Assembly (NCBI RefSeq): GCF_009720385.1
Contig: NZ_ML769307.1
Coordinates: 196,452 to 260,451 of the forward strand
Direction: 5' to 3'
Source of the DNA: Catellatospora vulcania
Lineage (GTDB): Bacteria > Actinomycetota > Actinomycetes > Mycobacteriales > Micromonosporaceae
Length of the DNA stretch: 64,000 nt
Shown here: positions 42,917-51,072 of the stretch, in pieces
Position numbering within the stretch: the first letter of the stretch is position 1
How the letters are laid out: the number at the start of each line of letters is the position of its first letter
Made by a program: the position numbers and the translations under genes
The notes under the pieces: generated by a model
The model's input: the letters and a program-made list of their open reading frames with translations, nothing else
Databases searched by the model: none
What the model was told of the DNA's origin: nothing

Positions 42917-44133
42917 TCGACGTCGGCGACGTGATCGCCCGGGTCCACCGCGCGGAGTGGGCCCGGGTGGTCGCCGCCCTGGCCAGGCGCTTCGGCGACC
43001 TCGACGTCGCCGAGGAGATGGCCGCCGAGGCGTTCGCGGCCGCCGTCGAGCGCTGGCCGGTCGACGGCGTGCCACCCAATCCCGGCGGGTGGATCACCAC
43101 GACCGCCTACCGCAGAGCCGTCGACCGGCTCAGGCGTGAGGTCAGGCGCGAGGAGAAGCACAGGGAGGCGCTGATGCTGGCCGACACCCCGGAGCCGCTG
43201 GGCGCCATCGACGACGACCGGCTCCGCCTCGTCTTCACCTGCTGCCATCCCGCGCTGGCCATGGAGGCGCGGGTCGCGCTGACCCTGCGGATGGTCGGCG
43301 GGCTCACCGTGCCCGAGATCGCGCGTGCGTTCCTGGTCCAGGTGCCCGCCCTGGGCCAGCGGATCACCCGCGCGAAGATGAAGATCAAGGCAGCCCGGAT
43401 CCCGTATCGCGTACCGGACCGCGAAGACCTCCCCGCCCGGGTCACCGGCGTGCTCGCCGTCCTTTACCTGATCTTCAACGAGGGCTATCTGGCCTCGGAC
43501 CCCGAGCAGGAGTCGGTCCGCGGCGACCTGACCGCCGAGGCGATCCGGCTGACCCGGCTGGTCCGTGACCTGATGCCGGCAGACGGCGAGGTCGTCGGTC
43601 TCCTGGCGCTGATGCTGCTGACGGAGGCCCGCCGGACCGCGCGGGTGTCGGCGAGCGGTGAGCTCGTCACCCTCGGCGAGCAGGACCGCGGCGCGTGGGA
43701 CCGTGAGCTGATCGCCGAGGGCCATGCCCTGGTCCGCGCACGACTGGCCGCCCGGCAAGCGCCGGGGCGCTACCAGATCCTTGCCGCGATCAACGCCGTG
43801 CACACCGACGCGCCCGACATCCGCGACACCGACTGGTCGCAGGTCGTCGCGTTGTACGACCAGCTGGTCCGCCTGGACCCGTCGCCGATCGTGCGGCTCA
43901 ACCGGGCGATCGCGGTCGCCGAGCTCGACGGCCCGCAGGTCGCGCTGGCGGAGGTCGACGGTCTGCCGCTGGAGGGCTACCACGCCTTCCACGCGACCCG
44001 CGCCGACCTGCTGCGTCGGATGGGCCGCAGCGAGCAGGCGCGGGCGGCGTACGACCGGGCCATCGGGCTGGCCGGCAACGCCGCCGAGACGTTGTACCTC
44101 ACCCGGCGCCGTGACCAGCTGACCGGCCCGTGA
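42913..44133 (+). CDS. ECF sigma factor with C-terminal extension (YCII-linked group)
   Basis: The 406-residue protein has sigma region 2 (about residues 15-80; LARRFGDLDVAEEMAAEAFA) and region 4 (about 105-165; RVALTLRMVGGLTVPEIARAF with HTH ITRAKMKIKAARI). A roughly 230-residue C-terminal domain (DUF6596-like plus TPR-like repeats: YQILAAINAVHTDAPDIRDT, YHAFHATRADLLRRMG) follows. This architecture, with YCII protein upstream and no anti-sigma gene, marks an ECF group in which the C-terminal domain is thought to regulate activity. It likely controls its own operon. Confidence 0.92.
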   Translation: MIDVGDVIARVHRAEWARVVAALARRFGDLDVAEEMAAEAFAAAVERWPVDGVPPNPGGWITTTAYRRAVDRLRREVRREEKHREALMLADTPEPLGAIDDDRLRLVFTCCHPALAMEARVALTLRMVGGLTVPEIARAFLVQVPALGQRITRAKMKIKAARIPYRVPDREDLPARVTGVLAVLYLIFNEGYLASDPEQESVRGDLTAEAIRLTRLVRDLMPADGEVVGLLALMLLTEARRTARVSASGELVTLGEQDRGAWDRELIAEGHALVRARLAARQAPGRYQILAAINAVHTDAPDIRDTDWSQVVALYDQLVRLDPSPIVRLNRAIAVAELDGPQVALAEVDGLPLEGYHAFHATRADLLRRMGRSEQARAAYDRAIGLAGNAAETLYLTRRRDQLTGP

Positions 44134-44214
44134 CAGCCCCGGATCCACCGGCTTCGTGCTCTGCCGTCGGCGTAAAGCGCGCTGATCGCACGATTGTCAG
44201 GCTAGCCTGACGGG

Positions 44215-44589
44215 ATGACCACCCCTGACGCGCTCGAACGCGAACACACCCTCCAGACGGCCGTCACCCGCTACAACGACCTGCGTATGCGAGAAGCGCT
44301 CGGCGAGGCCGGCCTCAGCGCCGAGGAGTCCCTCCAGCTGCTGGCCCTCGGCGAGCTGATCATCCGGAAGGCGGGCTACGGCCGGCAGCTGTCGGTGCGC
44401 GGCGCTCGCAGCTCCGGGGCGTCGTGGGCGCAGATCGGCGCGGCGCTGGGCATGACCCGCCAGTCGGCCTGGGAGGCCCACACCCGCTGGATCAACGACC
44501 AGGCCGAGCAGTTCCGCAGCACCGGCATCTCCGGCTTCGACGCCGAGCAGGAGGCGAAAGCCCGGGACCTGGCCGGCGACAGCGACTGA
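44215..44589 (+). CDS. small HTH protein
   Basis: The 124-residue helical protein contains a C-terminal helix-turn-helix, GASWAQIGAALGMTRQSAWE (near residues 69-88). This is the pattern of small actinobacterial proteins that recognise DNA through a region-4-like motif. The N-terminal half is acidic and helical (EREHTLQTAVTRYNDLRMRE). No effector domain is visible. The gene sits about 80 bases after the sigma-factor gene and is followed by the TAXI lipoprotein gene, so its target is uncertain. Confidence 0.65.
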   Translation: MTTPDALEREHTLQTAVTRYNDLRMREALGEAGLSAEESLQLLALGELIIRKAGYGRQLSVRGARSSGASWAQIGAALGMTRQSAWEAHTRWINDQAEQFRSTGISGFDAEQEAKARDLAGDSD

Positions 44590-44654
44590 CCCAGGCAGCG
44601 CACGCGGACGAGCGGCCGGGCAGGATGCGGCAACCGTCGGGTAGGTTCTGCGCC

Positions 44655-45578
44655 GTGGTCCGTCTGCGAGTGCCGTCGGCTGCCGCGCTGGTCGTGGCGG
44701 TCCTGCTCGGCATGGCCGCCTGCACCGAACCCGCACCCGAGCCGGTACGCCTGGACATCGCGACCGGCAGCCCCACCGGGGTCTACTACGTCTTCGGGCA
44801 GGCGTACGCGGCGATCGTCAACCGCGAGCTGCCGCACGTGCACGCCGAGGCGCTGGTGACGACGGCGTCGGCGGAGAACGTGCGGCTCGTGGGCGAGGGG
44901 CGGGTGCAGCTCGGCTTCACCCAGGCCGACATCCTGCCCACCACCGGCAACCAGGTGCGTGCCGTGGCCCGCGTCTACGACGACCTGCTGCACCTGGTGG
45001 TACGCGCCGACGGCCCCGTGCGCCGCCTCGCCGACCTGCGCGGGCGCACCGTGTCGGTCGGCGCGCCCGGCTCGGGCACCGCGATCACCGCGAACCGGCT
45101 GCTCGACGTCGCCGAACTGTCCGGCACGCAGGTCAAGGTCAGCCAGCTCGGGTTGGACGCGTCGGCGGCAGCCCTGAGCAAGGGCGAGATCGACGCGTTC
45201 TTCTTCTCCGGCGGACCGCCGGTGAAGGCCGTCGAGCAGCTCGTCGACGCGATGCCGATCCGGCTGGTCGAACTCGGCGAGTGGACCGAGCCGCTGCGGT
45301 TGCGCTACAGCGAGGTCTACGTCAGCCGCGACATCCCGTCCTCGGTGTACGGGCTCGACCCGATCAGCACCGTCGCCGACCCCAACTACCTAGTCGTCGG
45401 CGAGAACATGCCCGAGGACCTGGTCTACGAACTCACCCGCCTGCTCATGCAGTACCGCGACGAGCTCGGTGTCGCGCACCCCGCAGCGGGACGGCTGAAC
45501 CCGCAGTCGGCCATCGCGACCGCGCCGCTGCCCCTGCACCCCGGCGCGGCCCGCTACTACCAGTCGATCAAGCCGTAG
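44655..45578 (+). CDS. TAXI-family substrate-binding lipoprotein
   Basis: The 307-residue protein has a lipoprotein signal (hydrophobic run ALVVAVLLGMAAC with Cys near residue 23). A TRAP-associated extracytoplasmic immunogenic (TAXI) binding domain follows, with the family opening IATGSPTGVYYVFGQAYAAI and glycine-rich SVGAPGSGTAITANRLL. TAXI proteins bind small carboxylates such as glutamate or 2-oxoglutarate. The TRAP membrane subunits are not encoded in this window. Instead the gene is convergent with a two-component system. The binding protein may therefore feed information to the sensor kinase rather than, or as well as, transport. An ATG at 44625 is an alternative start. Confidence 0.85.
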   Translation: MVRLRVPSAAALVVAVLLGMAACTEPAPEPVRLDIATGSPTGVYYVFGQAYAAIVNRELPHVHAEALVTTASAENVRLVGEGRVQLGFTQADILPTTGNQVRAVARVYDDLLHLVVRADGPVRRLADLRGRTVSVGAPGSGTAITANRLLDVAELSGTQVKVSQLGLDASAAALSKGEIDAFFFSGGPPVKAVEQLVDAMPIRLVELGEWTEPLRLRYSEVYVSRDIPSSVYGLDPISTVADPNYLVVGENMPEDLVYELTRLLMQYRDELGVAHPAAGRLNPQSAIATAPLPLHPGAARYYQSIKP

Positions 45579-45598
45579 CGTCGGGGCGCCCACTCCGG

Positions 45599-46981
45599 TC
45601 AGGCCGGGGTGTCCAGGCCGCGGAGCCAGACGCGGGCGTCGAGGCCGCGCTGACCGGCGTGGGTCATCGCCAGCCGGCCGCCGGACGCGTCGACGAGGAC
45701 CGCCGCGATGGTCAGGCCCAGGCCTGAGCCGTCGATGTTCTGGGCGTCCGGCGCCCGCCAGAACCGTTCGGTGGCCTGGTCGAGCTGGGCGTCGGTCATG
45801 CCGGGGCCGTCGTCGCGCACGTGCACCGCGATCCCGTCCTCGGCGGCGCGCACCTCGACCTCGACCCGCCCGCCCGGCCCGCTGAACTTCACCGCGTTGT
45901 CGATCAGCGCGTCCAGCGTCTGGTCGAGGGCGGTCGGCACGACGTGCACCAGCGCCACCGGCAGCCCGACGGCCAGCGTCAGCTCGGTGCCGTGGTGGCG
46001 GGCCAGCGGCTCCCACGCCGCGACCCGGGATTCGGCCACCGCCACGGCGTCGATGGTGACCAGCTGGTGGTGGCCGCGTTCGGCACGGGCCAGGGTGAGC
46101 AGCCCGTCGAGGACCGTGGCCAGGCGGTCGGTCTCCTCCAGGGCGAGCCGGTGCTCGCTGCGGCCGTCGTCGTCGGCCAGGCTCGGCCCGAGTTCCTCGA
46201 CGCGCAGCCGCAGTGCCGTGAGCGGGTTGCGCAGCTGGTGGCTGGCGTGGGCGACGAAGGCGCGCTGGCGTTCCATGGCGTCGGCGACGGCGTACGCCAT
46301 GTCGTTGAAGCTGCGGGTGAGCCGGCGCAGCTCGGGCGGCCCGGCCTGGTCGGAGATGCGGGTGTTGCCGTCGCCGGCGGCGACCTCGTGCGTCATCGCG
46401 TCGAGCACGGTGACCGGGCGCAGCACCCAGTTGGCCAGGCTGCGGGCGGTGAGCACGCAGGCGAGCGCGGCGAGCAGGCCGATGCCGCCCAGGGCCAGCC
46501 ACCAGTACGTCACCGCGCCGCGGACCCGGTCGGCCGGGGACACGATGATCACCATGCCGAGCACCTCGCCGTTGTCGTTGACCGGCACGGCGACCACGAT
46601 CGGCTCGCCGGTCCACGGCAGGACCGACTCGGCGGAGCTGTACTGCTGCCCGGCCAGCGCGGCGCGCACGGCCGCCTCGCCGCGGGCGGGTTCGAGGTGG
46701 TAGCTGACCGAGCGGACGAAGGTGTGCCGGTCGCGGTCGAGCACGGCCGCGCCGATGCCGTACAGCTCGTCGTAGCGGGCGAGTTCGTCGCGCACCGTGC
46801 CGATGGTGTCGGTGCGCAGGCCGGGGCGGGCCAGCGCGGCGAAGCGGGTCGCGTCGGCGAGCCGGTCGGCGCGGACCAGGTCGGACTCCCGGCTGGCCAG
46901 GGTGAGGGCGAGCGGGATCTCCAGGGCCAGCAGGACCAGTGTCATCAGCAGCAGGTAGCTGGCGGCCAGGCGTCGGCGCAC
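45599..46981 (-). CDS. two-component sensor histidine kinase
   Basis: The 460-residue protein has two membrane helices (about residues 7-28 and 168-190) enclosing an extracytoplasmic sensor of about 140 residues, then a HAMP domain. The dimerisation helix carries the phospho-acceptor motif FVAHASHQLRNPLTALRLRV (His near residue 255). The ATPase domain has the N box DALIDNAVKFS, G1 VRDDGPGM and G2 GSGLGLTIAA. It starts with GTG five bases after the regulator stop, so the two are one operon. It phosphorylates the response regulator encoded upstream. The stop is 20 bases from the convergent TAXI gene. Confidence 0.9.
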   Translation of the reverse strand: MRRRLAASYLLLMTLVLLALEIPLALTLASRESDLVRADRLADATRFAALARPGLRTDTIGTVRDELARYDELYGIGAAVLDRDRHTFVRSVSYHLEPARGEAAVRAALAGQQYSSAESVLPWTGEPIVVAVPVNDNGEVLGMVIIVSPADRVRGAVTYWWLALGGIGLLAALACVLTARSLANWVLRPVTVLDAMTHEVAAGDGNTRISDQAGPPELRRLTRSFNDMAYAVADAMERQRAFVAHASHQLRNPLTALRLRVEELGPSLADDDGRSEHRLALEETDRLATVLDGLLTLARAERGHHQLVTIDAVAVAESRVAAWEPLARHHGTELTLAVGLPVALVHVVPTALDQTLDALIDNAVKFSGPGGRVEVEVRAAEDGIAVHVRDDGPGMTDAQLDQATERFWRAPDAQNIDGSGLGLTIAAVLVDASGGRLAMTHAGQRGLDARVWLRGLDTPA

Positions 46982-46986
46982 GGCTG

Positions 46987-47643
46987 CTACTCGCTGCGCA
47001 GCCGGTAGCCGACGCCGCGGACCGACTCGATGAGCCGCGGGTCGCCGAGCTTGCCGCGCAGGGAGCCGACGTGCACCTCGACGGTGTGCCGGGCGACCCA
47101 GGTGGTCTGCCAGGCGTCGAGCAGGATGCGGTCGCGGGTGATGACCAGCCCGGGGTGGCGGGCCAGCGACAGCAGGATGTCGAACTCCTTGCGGGTCAGC
47201 GCGACGTCGTTGCCGTCGACGGTGACGGCGCGGGCGGGCACGTCGATGCGCACCCGCCCGGCCACGATCACCATCAGCTCGGGGGAGGCGTACGAGGCGC
47301 GGCGCAGCACCGCCTCGATGCGCGCCTGCAGCTCGACCATGGAGAACGGCTTGACCACGTAGTCGTCCGCGCCGACGCGCAGCCCGACGACCCGGTCGCG
47401 TTCCTCGCCGCGCGCGGTGACCGCGATGATGCCCAGCTGGGGGCTGCGGGCGCGCAGCGTGCGGCACACGTCGAGGCCGTCGCCGTCGGGCAGGGACAGG
47501 TCGAGCAGCACCAGGTCACAGGGGGCCGCCGACAGGGCCGCGGCGGCGGTGGCGGCGTGCTCGATGTCGTAGCCGCGGCGGGTCAGCGCGGCGCTCATCG
47601 CCGTGGCGACCCGCAGATCGTCCTCGACCAGCAGGATCCGCAA
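46987..47643 (-). CDS. OmpR-family response regulator
   Basis: The 218-residue protein has a receiver domain (about residues 1-115) with the acidic pair in VEDD, the phosphorylated Asp in LVLLDLSLPDGDGL (near residue 47), Thr in AVTARGE and Lys in VVKPFS. A winged-helix output domain (about 128-216) contains VALTRKEFDILLSLARHPG and HTVEVHVGSLRGKLGD. GGAGGGAGG just before the TTG at 47643 fixes the start; the open frame further up lacks protein character. Operon with the histidine kinase downstream. Confidence 0.92.
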   Translation of the reverse strand: MRILLVEDDLRVATAMSAALTRRGYDIEHAATAAAALSAAPCDLVLLDLSLPDGDGLDVCRTLRARSPQLGIIAVTARGEERDRVVGLRVGADDYVVKPFSMVELQARIEAVLRRASYASPELMVIVAGRVRIDVPARAVTVDGNDVALTRKEFDILLSLARHPGLVITRDRILLDAWQTTWVARHTVEVHVGSLRGKLGDPRLIESVRGVGYRLRSE

Positions 47644-48066
47644 ATCTGACCTCCCTCCGCGCCCGTGTGGCCTTCGATGATGCGTTACGGCCGCACCTGC
47701 GCGCCAACGGGGCCGGGGTGCATCGAGTGATGCCTTGACTTGGATCGGTGGCGGTGGTTGACTCGAACCGTCTTTAAGAAAGTTTATTAACGATTGATCC
47801 GCTGGCTTCGCCGCCGCAGGGCGAACGCTGGCGGACGAGACGCGCGCCCGTCCGGCCGGGGGAGAAGGCCGTGGGCGCGCCAGGCTGTCGTCGGTGCCCG
47901 TCGGTGGGGCGCCTCGACGGCCGTCCCCGAGGTCGTCGCGCGCCGTGCCGCCGTGACGACACCGGGTGTGCCGGGCGCCTGGGCGGAGCATGGTGTGTCA
48001 TGCGCCCAGGAGCCCGGCACACTGAGCCCCCGCGCGAGGTCGACCGCGGCGGGCTACCGTTTGCCG
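47644..48066. other. intergenic region between response regulator and Gfo/Idh/MocA gene
   Basis: These 423 bases must contain the divergent promoters of the two-component operon and of the oxidoreductase gene. An AT-rich block (47770-47791) stands out. The remainder is GC-rich and no frame has recognisable protein character, although both strands are open for long stretches. Confidence 0.5.
47770..47791. promoter_or_regulatory. AT-rich motif
   Basis: GTCTTTAAGAAAGTTTATTA followed by AC (47770-47791) is an isolated AT-rich block. It resembles the motifs at 8831-8855 and 18891-18914 (nAAAGTTTATTAAC against TAAAGCTTCCTAAC). Whether it serves the response-regulator operon or a lost gene is unclear. 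Confidence 0.35.
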
Positions 48067-49146
48067 GTGACACACAACCCGATCAGGTACGCGGTCGTCG
48101 GGCGCGGCTGGCGTGCGCAGTTCTTCTTCAAGCTGGCCGAGCTGATGCCCGACCGGTTCACGGTGACCGGTGTGATGACCCGCTCCGTCGAGGCCGCCGC
48201 CGAGGTGGCCGGCCGCTGGCGGCTGCCCGTCACCCAGGACCTCGGCGAGCTGCTGCGCACCGGCGACCCCGAGTACGTCATCACCTCCGTGCCGTGGGGT
48301 GTGAATCCCGGCCTGGTCGAGGCGCTGGTGGAGCGCGGCCTGCCGGTGCTGTCCGAGACCCCGCCCGCCCCCGACCTCGACGGGCTGCGCCGGCTCTGGG
48401 GCCAGGTCGGCAAGGCGGAGAAGGTCCAGGTCGCCGAGCAGTACCTGCTGCTGCCCGACCACGCGGCCCGGCTGGCGGTGCTGCGCTCCGGGGTCGTCGG
48501 CGAGCGCACCTCGGCGCAGGTGTCGTCCACGCACGGCTACCACGCGGTGTCGATGCTGCGCGGACTGCTCGGCGTCGGCATGGGTCCGGCGAGCGTCCAC
48601 GCCCGCACCTTCACCGCGCCGCTGGCCGACCCGATGAGCCCGGCCGGCTGGCGCGACGACGCGACCCCGAAGCTCGCCGTGAACACCCTGGCCACCATCG
48701 ACTTCGGCGGCCGCAGCGGACTGTACGACTTCACCGACAACCAGTGGTGGAACCAGCTGCGCACCCGGCGGCTCGTGGTCCGGGGCAGCCTCGGCGAGCT
48801 GGTCGACGACCGGGTGGTGCGGCTGCAGGGCACCCGCACGCTGATCGAGTCGGAGCTGCGCCGCCGCCAGACCGGCCGCGACCTCAACCTCGAAGGCTTC
48901 GACCTGGACCACATCAGTTTCGACGGTTCCGTGGTCTACACCAACCCCTATGCGGGCGTACGGCTGTCCGACGAGGAGATCGCCATCGCGACGATCCTGG
49001 AGTCGACCGGCCGCTGGGCGCGCGGGGACGGCGAGCCCCCGTACCCCCTGGCCCAGGCCTGCCAGGACCACCTGATCAGCCTCGCCATCGACGAGTCCGC
49101 CCGCACCGGCCAGACCGTCGACGTCGGCGCCGAACCCTGGCAGTGA
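48067..49146 (+). CDS. Gfo/Idh/MocA-family oxidoreductase
   Basis: The 359-residue protein has an N-terminal Rossmann domain (RYAVVGRGWRAQFFFKLAEL; VITSVPWGVNPGLVEALVER). A catalytic-side region with EKVQVAEQYLLLPDH follows, then the beta-sheet domain typical of glucose-fructose oxidoreductase and inositol dehydrogenase relatives (TIDFGGRSGLYDF). The GxGxxA loop is GRGWRA, slightly changed. It would oxidise or reduce a sugar or cyclitol with NAD(P). The usual EKP motif appears as ETPPAP, lacking the lysine, so catalysis may differ. GTG start without clear ribosome-binding site; TTG at 48061 is an alternative. Confidence 0.82.
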   Translation: MTHNPIRYAVVGRGWRAQFFFKLAELMPDRFTVTGVMTRSVEAAAEVAGRWRLPVTQDLGELLRTGDPEYVITSVPWGVNPGLVEALVERGLPVLSETPPAPDLDGLRRLWGQVGKAEKVQVAEQYLLLPDHAARLAVLRSGVVGERTSAQVSSTHGYHAVSMLRGLLGVGMGPASVHARTFTAPLADPMSPAGWRDDATPKLAVNTLATIDFGGRSGLYDFTDNQWWNQLRTRRLVVRGSLGELVDDRVVRLQGTRTLIESELRRRQTGRDLNLEGFDLDHISFDGSVVYTNPYAGVRLSDEEIAIATILESTGRWARGDGEPPYPLAQACQDHLISLAIDESARTGQTVDVGAEPWQ

Positions 49147-49165
49147 TCGTCCTTCGCCCAGCTTT

Positions 49166-49229
49166 CTGCAGTTTCGGGGAAACCGCACGAACCCGTGGCG
49201 GCGAAGGTGCAGTTTCCCCGAAACTGCAG
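49166..49229. repeat. long palindromic element, copy 2
   Basis: Arms of 23 bases (49166-49188 and 49207-49229) pair with a single mismatch around an 18-base loop. The arms contain the same GCAGTTTCGGGGAAA core as the element at 24750-24801, and the sequence is again nearly palindromic within each arm. It lies between convergent genes and may also terminate transcription. Confidence 0.8.
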
Positions 49230-49248
49230 GAACTACTGGGCCTGCGGC

Positions 49249-50019
49249 TCAGGCGGGAAACTTCTCGCCGGTGAGCTGGGCGCAGGCTGCGAGCAGGCGG
49301 TCCTGGGCGGCGATGTCGTAGGCGGCGGCGTTGGCGCGCAGGTCCTGTCGGCGCTTGAGGTAGTGGCCGCTGAAACCGACCTCGGCCTGGTCGGCGGTGG
49401 CCAGCCACACCTGGGTCTCGGCCCCGTCGGCGAGTTCGTCGGTGGCGTTGGGGCCGCCCATCCGGGTCTTGATCCAGCCCGGGTCGACGGCGTTGCTCAG
49501 CACCGCCGGGAACAGGCGCGCCACCGCGAACGCGAGCAGCACGTCGTGCAGCTTCGAGTCGCTGTAGGCCTGCATCCCGTTCCAGGCCTTGTGCTCGAAC
49601 TGCAGGTCGTCGAAGTCGGCGCGACCGCCCGCCTCCAGCCCCGAGGTCAGGTACACCAGTCGCTGTGGCAGCGGCATCAGCGCCGTCAGCAGGTACGGCG
49701 TGAGCACGTTGACGGCGAAGATGCGCTCGATGCCGTCCTCGGTGACCTCCCGGCGGGCCGCCGAGCCCACCCCGACGTTGTGGACGACCGCATCGTAGGG
49801 CCCGTGCTCGTTGGCCGCCGCGGCCAGTGACCGGGTCTGCGCCAGTGACGACACGTCGCCGACGAGCACCGCGGCGGCGTCAGGCAGGGTGTCGCGGGTC
49901 TGTGCGGCGCGCTGCTCGTTGCGGGCGTGCAGCACCACCCGGTGCCCGAGCGCCAGCAGCTCGCGCGCCGTCTGCAGGCCGATGCCGTCCGCGGAACCGG
50001 TGACCAGGACGCTGCTCAT
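49249..50019 (-). CDS. SDR-family oxidoreductase
   Basis: The 256-residue short-chain dehydrogenase has TGSADGIGLQTARELL (nucleotide loop near residue 7), HNVGVG in place of NNAG, and the YSDSK catalytic Tyr/Lys pair near residue 154. Arg after strand 2 (LHARNEQRA) favours NADPH. The DPGWIKTRMGG loop after the active site is characteristic of the extended-loop SDRs that act on retinol-like or small ketone substrates. The ATG at 50019 is used, since earlier codons lack protein character. Substrate unknown. Confidence 0.85.
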   Translation of the reverse strand: MSSVLVTGSADGIGLQTARELLALGHRVVLHARNEQRAAQTRDTLPDAAAVLVGDVSSLAQTRSLAAAANEHGPYDAVVHNVGVGSAARREVTEDGIERIFAVNVLTPYLLTALMPLPQRLVYLTSGLEAGGRADFDDLQFEHKAWNGMQAYSDSKLHDVLLAFAVARLFPAVLSNAVDPGWIKTRMGGPNATDELADGAETQVWLATADQAEVGFSGHYLKRRQDLRANAAAYDIAAQDRLLAACAQLTGEKFPA

Positions 50020-50261
50020 GTCGGCACCTCTCGATAGTGGATCTCCAGACAACCCTACGCCGGACGGGCCACGGCGGCGAATCGCACCCCTTGCGCCGGA
50101 GGTCGCGATCGTGTGTGTCCGGATCGGATGAGAATGGTAACGAAGGTAATTCGCATTGGTCCGCGACAGTCACCCGAATGATTGCCAACTTCCGACACAT
50201 CAGCAACGTTCCCGCTGGCCGTCGCTAGATTGTCCTTCACTTCCAATGTTGAGGGAACGCC

Positions 50262-50915
50262 ATGCGCATTCTGCACATCATCGCCACGCCCCGTGGTTCG
50301 GAATCCCATTCGCTTCGGGTTTCCGAAGCGTTTCTGAAAGGCGTGTGCGAGCAGTCCGACGACGTCACCGTCGACGTCGTCGATCTGTACAATCACGACC
50401 TGCCGGCGATGGCGGGTGACAACATAGAGACGAAGTACACGCTGATGGTGGGCCGCCCGATCGACCGCGGCCACGAGGAGTCGTGGCGGCAGGTCGAGTC
50501 GCTGATCGAGCACTTCGTCTCCGCGGACGCCTACCTGATCACCGCGCCGATGTGGAACTTCGGCGTCCCGTACGCGCTGAAGTACTACATCGACTGCGTC
50601 GTGCAGCCCGGATACCTGTTCCGCTACGACGAGACGGGGCAGGTCGTGCCCATGGTCAACGGCAAGCGCATGGTGTGCGTGACCTCCCGCGGCGCCGACT
50701 ACTCCGCCGGCACGTACCTGCACCCCTACGACTTCCAGGAGCCGTACCTGCGGGCGATCTTCGGCTTCGTCGGCATCACGGACCTGCAGTTCATCCACGC
50801 CCAGCCGATGGACATCACCCCGCACCAGCGCGAGGCCGCCCTGACCGGCGCCGTCGCGCAGGCCCGCGACCTGGGCAAGGGCTTCCTGGCGCCCGCCGTC
50901 GGCGCGGCGGCCTGA
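50262..50915 (+). CDS. azoR: FMN-dependent NADH-azoreductase/quinone reductase
   Basis: The 217-residue flavodoxin-like protein has the FMN phosphate loop IIATPRGSESHSLRV at the N-terminus. The AzoR signature APMWNFGVPYALKYYID (near residue 93) and TSRGADYS contact the isoalloxazine ring. These dimeric enzymes reduce quinones and azo compounds with NAD(P)H in two-electron steps. GAGGGAAC before the ATG is a good ribosome-binding site. A promoter probably lies in the comparatively AT-rich stretch 50130-50250. A very strong hairpin follows the gene. Confidence 0.9.
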   Translation: MRILHIIATPRGSESHSLRVSEAFLKGVCEQSDDVTVDVVDLYNHDLPAMAGDNIETKYTLMVGRPIDRGHEESWRQVESLIEHFVSADAYLITAPMWNFGVPYALKYYIDCVVQPGYLFRYDETGQVVPMVNGKRMVCVTSRGADYSAGTYLHPYDFQEPYLRAIFGFVGITDLQFIHAQPMDITPHQREAALTGAVAQARDLGKGFLAPAVGAAA

Positions 50916-50924
50916 GCCCCGCCG

Positions 50925-50974
50925 TCCGGCACCCCGGGGACCCGTGCTCGCGGCCGGGTCCCCGGGGTGCCGGA
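50925..50974. terminator. perfect 20-bp hairpin terminator
   Basis: Perfect 20-base arms (50925-50944 and 50955-50974) with a 10-base loop start ten bases after the azoreductase stop. The GC-rich stem has no U-tract, as is usual in actinomycetes. Confidence 0.85.
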
Positions 50975-50992
50975 GCGAGCAGCGCCGTGGTT

Positions 50993-51070
50993 CTCATGCT
51001 GCCCGACCGGCGGGCCGGGTGCGGCGCGCGTCTCACGCTGCCCGACCGGCGAGCCGGGTGCGGCGCGCGT
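50993..51070. repeat. tandem 39-bp direct repeat
   Basis: Two adjoining 39-base units (50993-51031 and 51032-51070) differ at only two positions. Each contains CTGCCCGACCGGCG and GGTGCGGCGCGCGT. The pair fills the space between the azoreductase terminator and the end of the Eis-type gene. It could be a small minisatellite or a paired protein-binding site. Confidence 0.85.
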
Positions 51071-51072
51071 GG

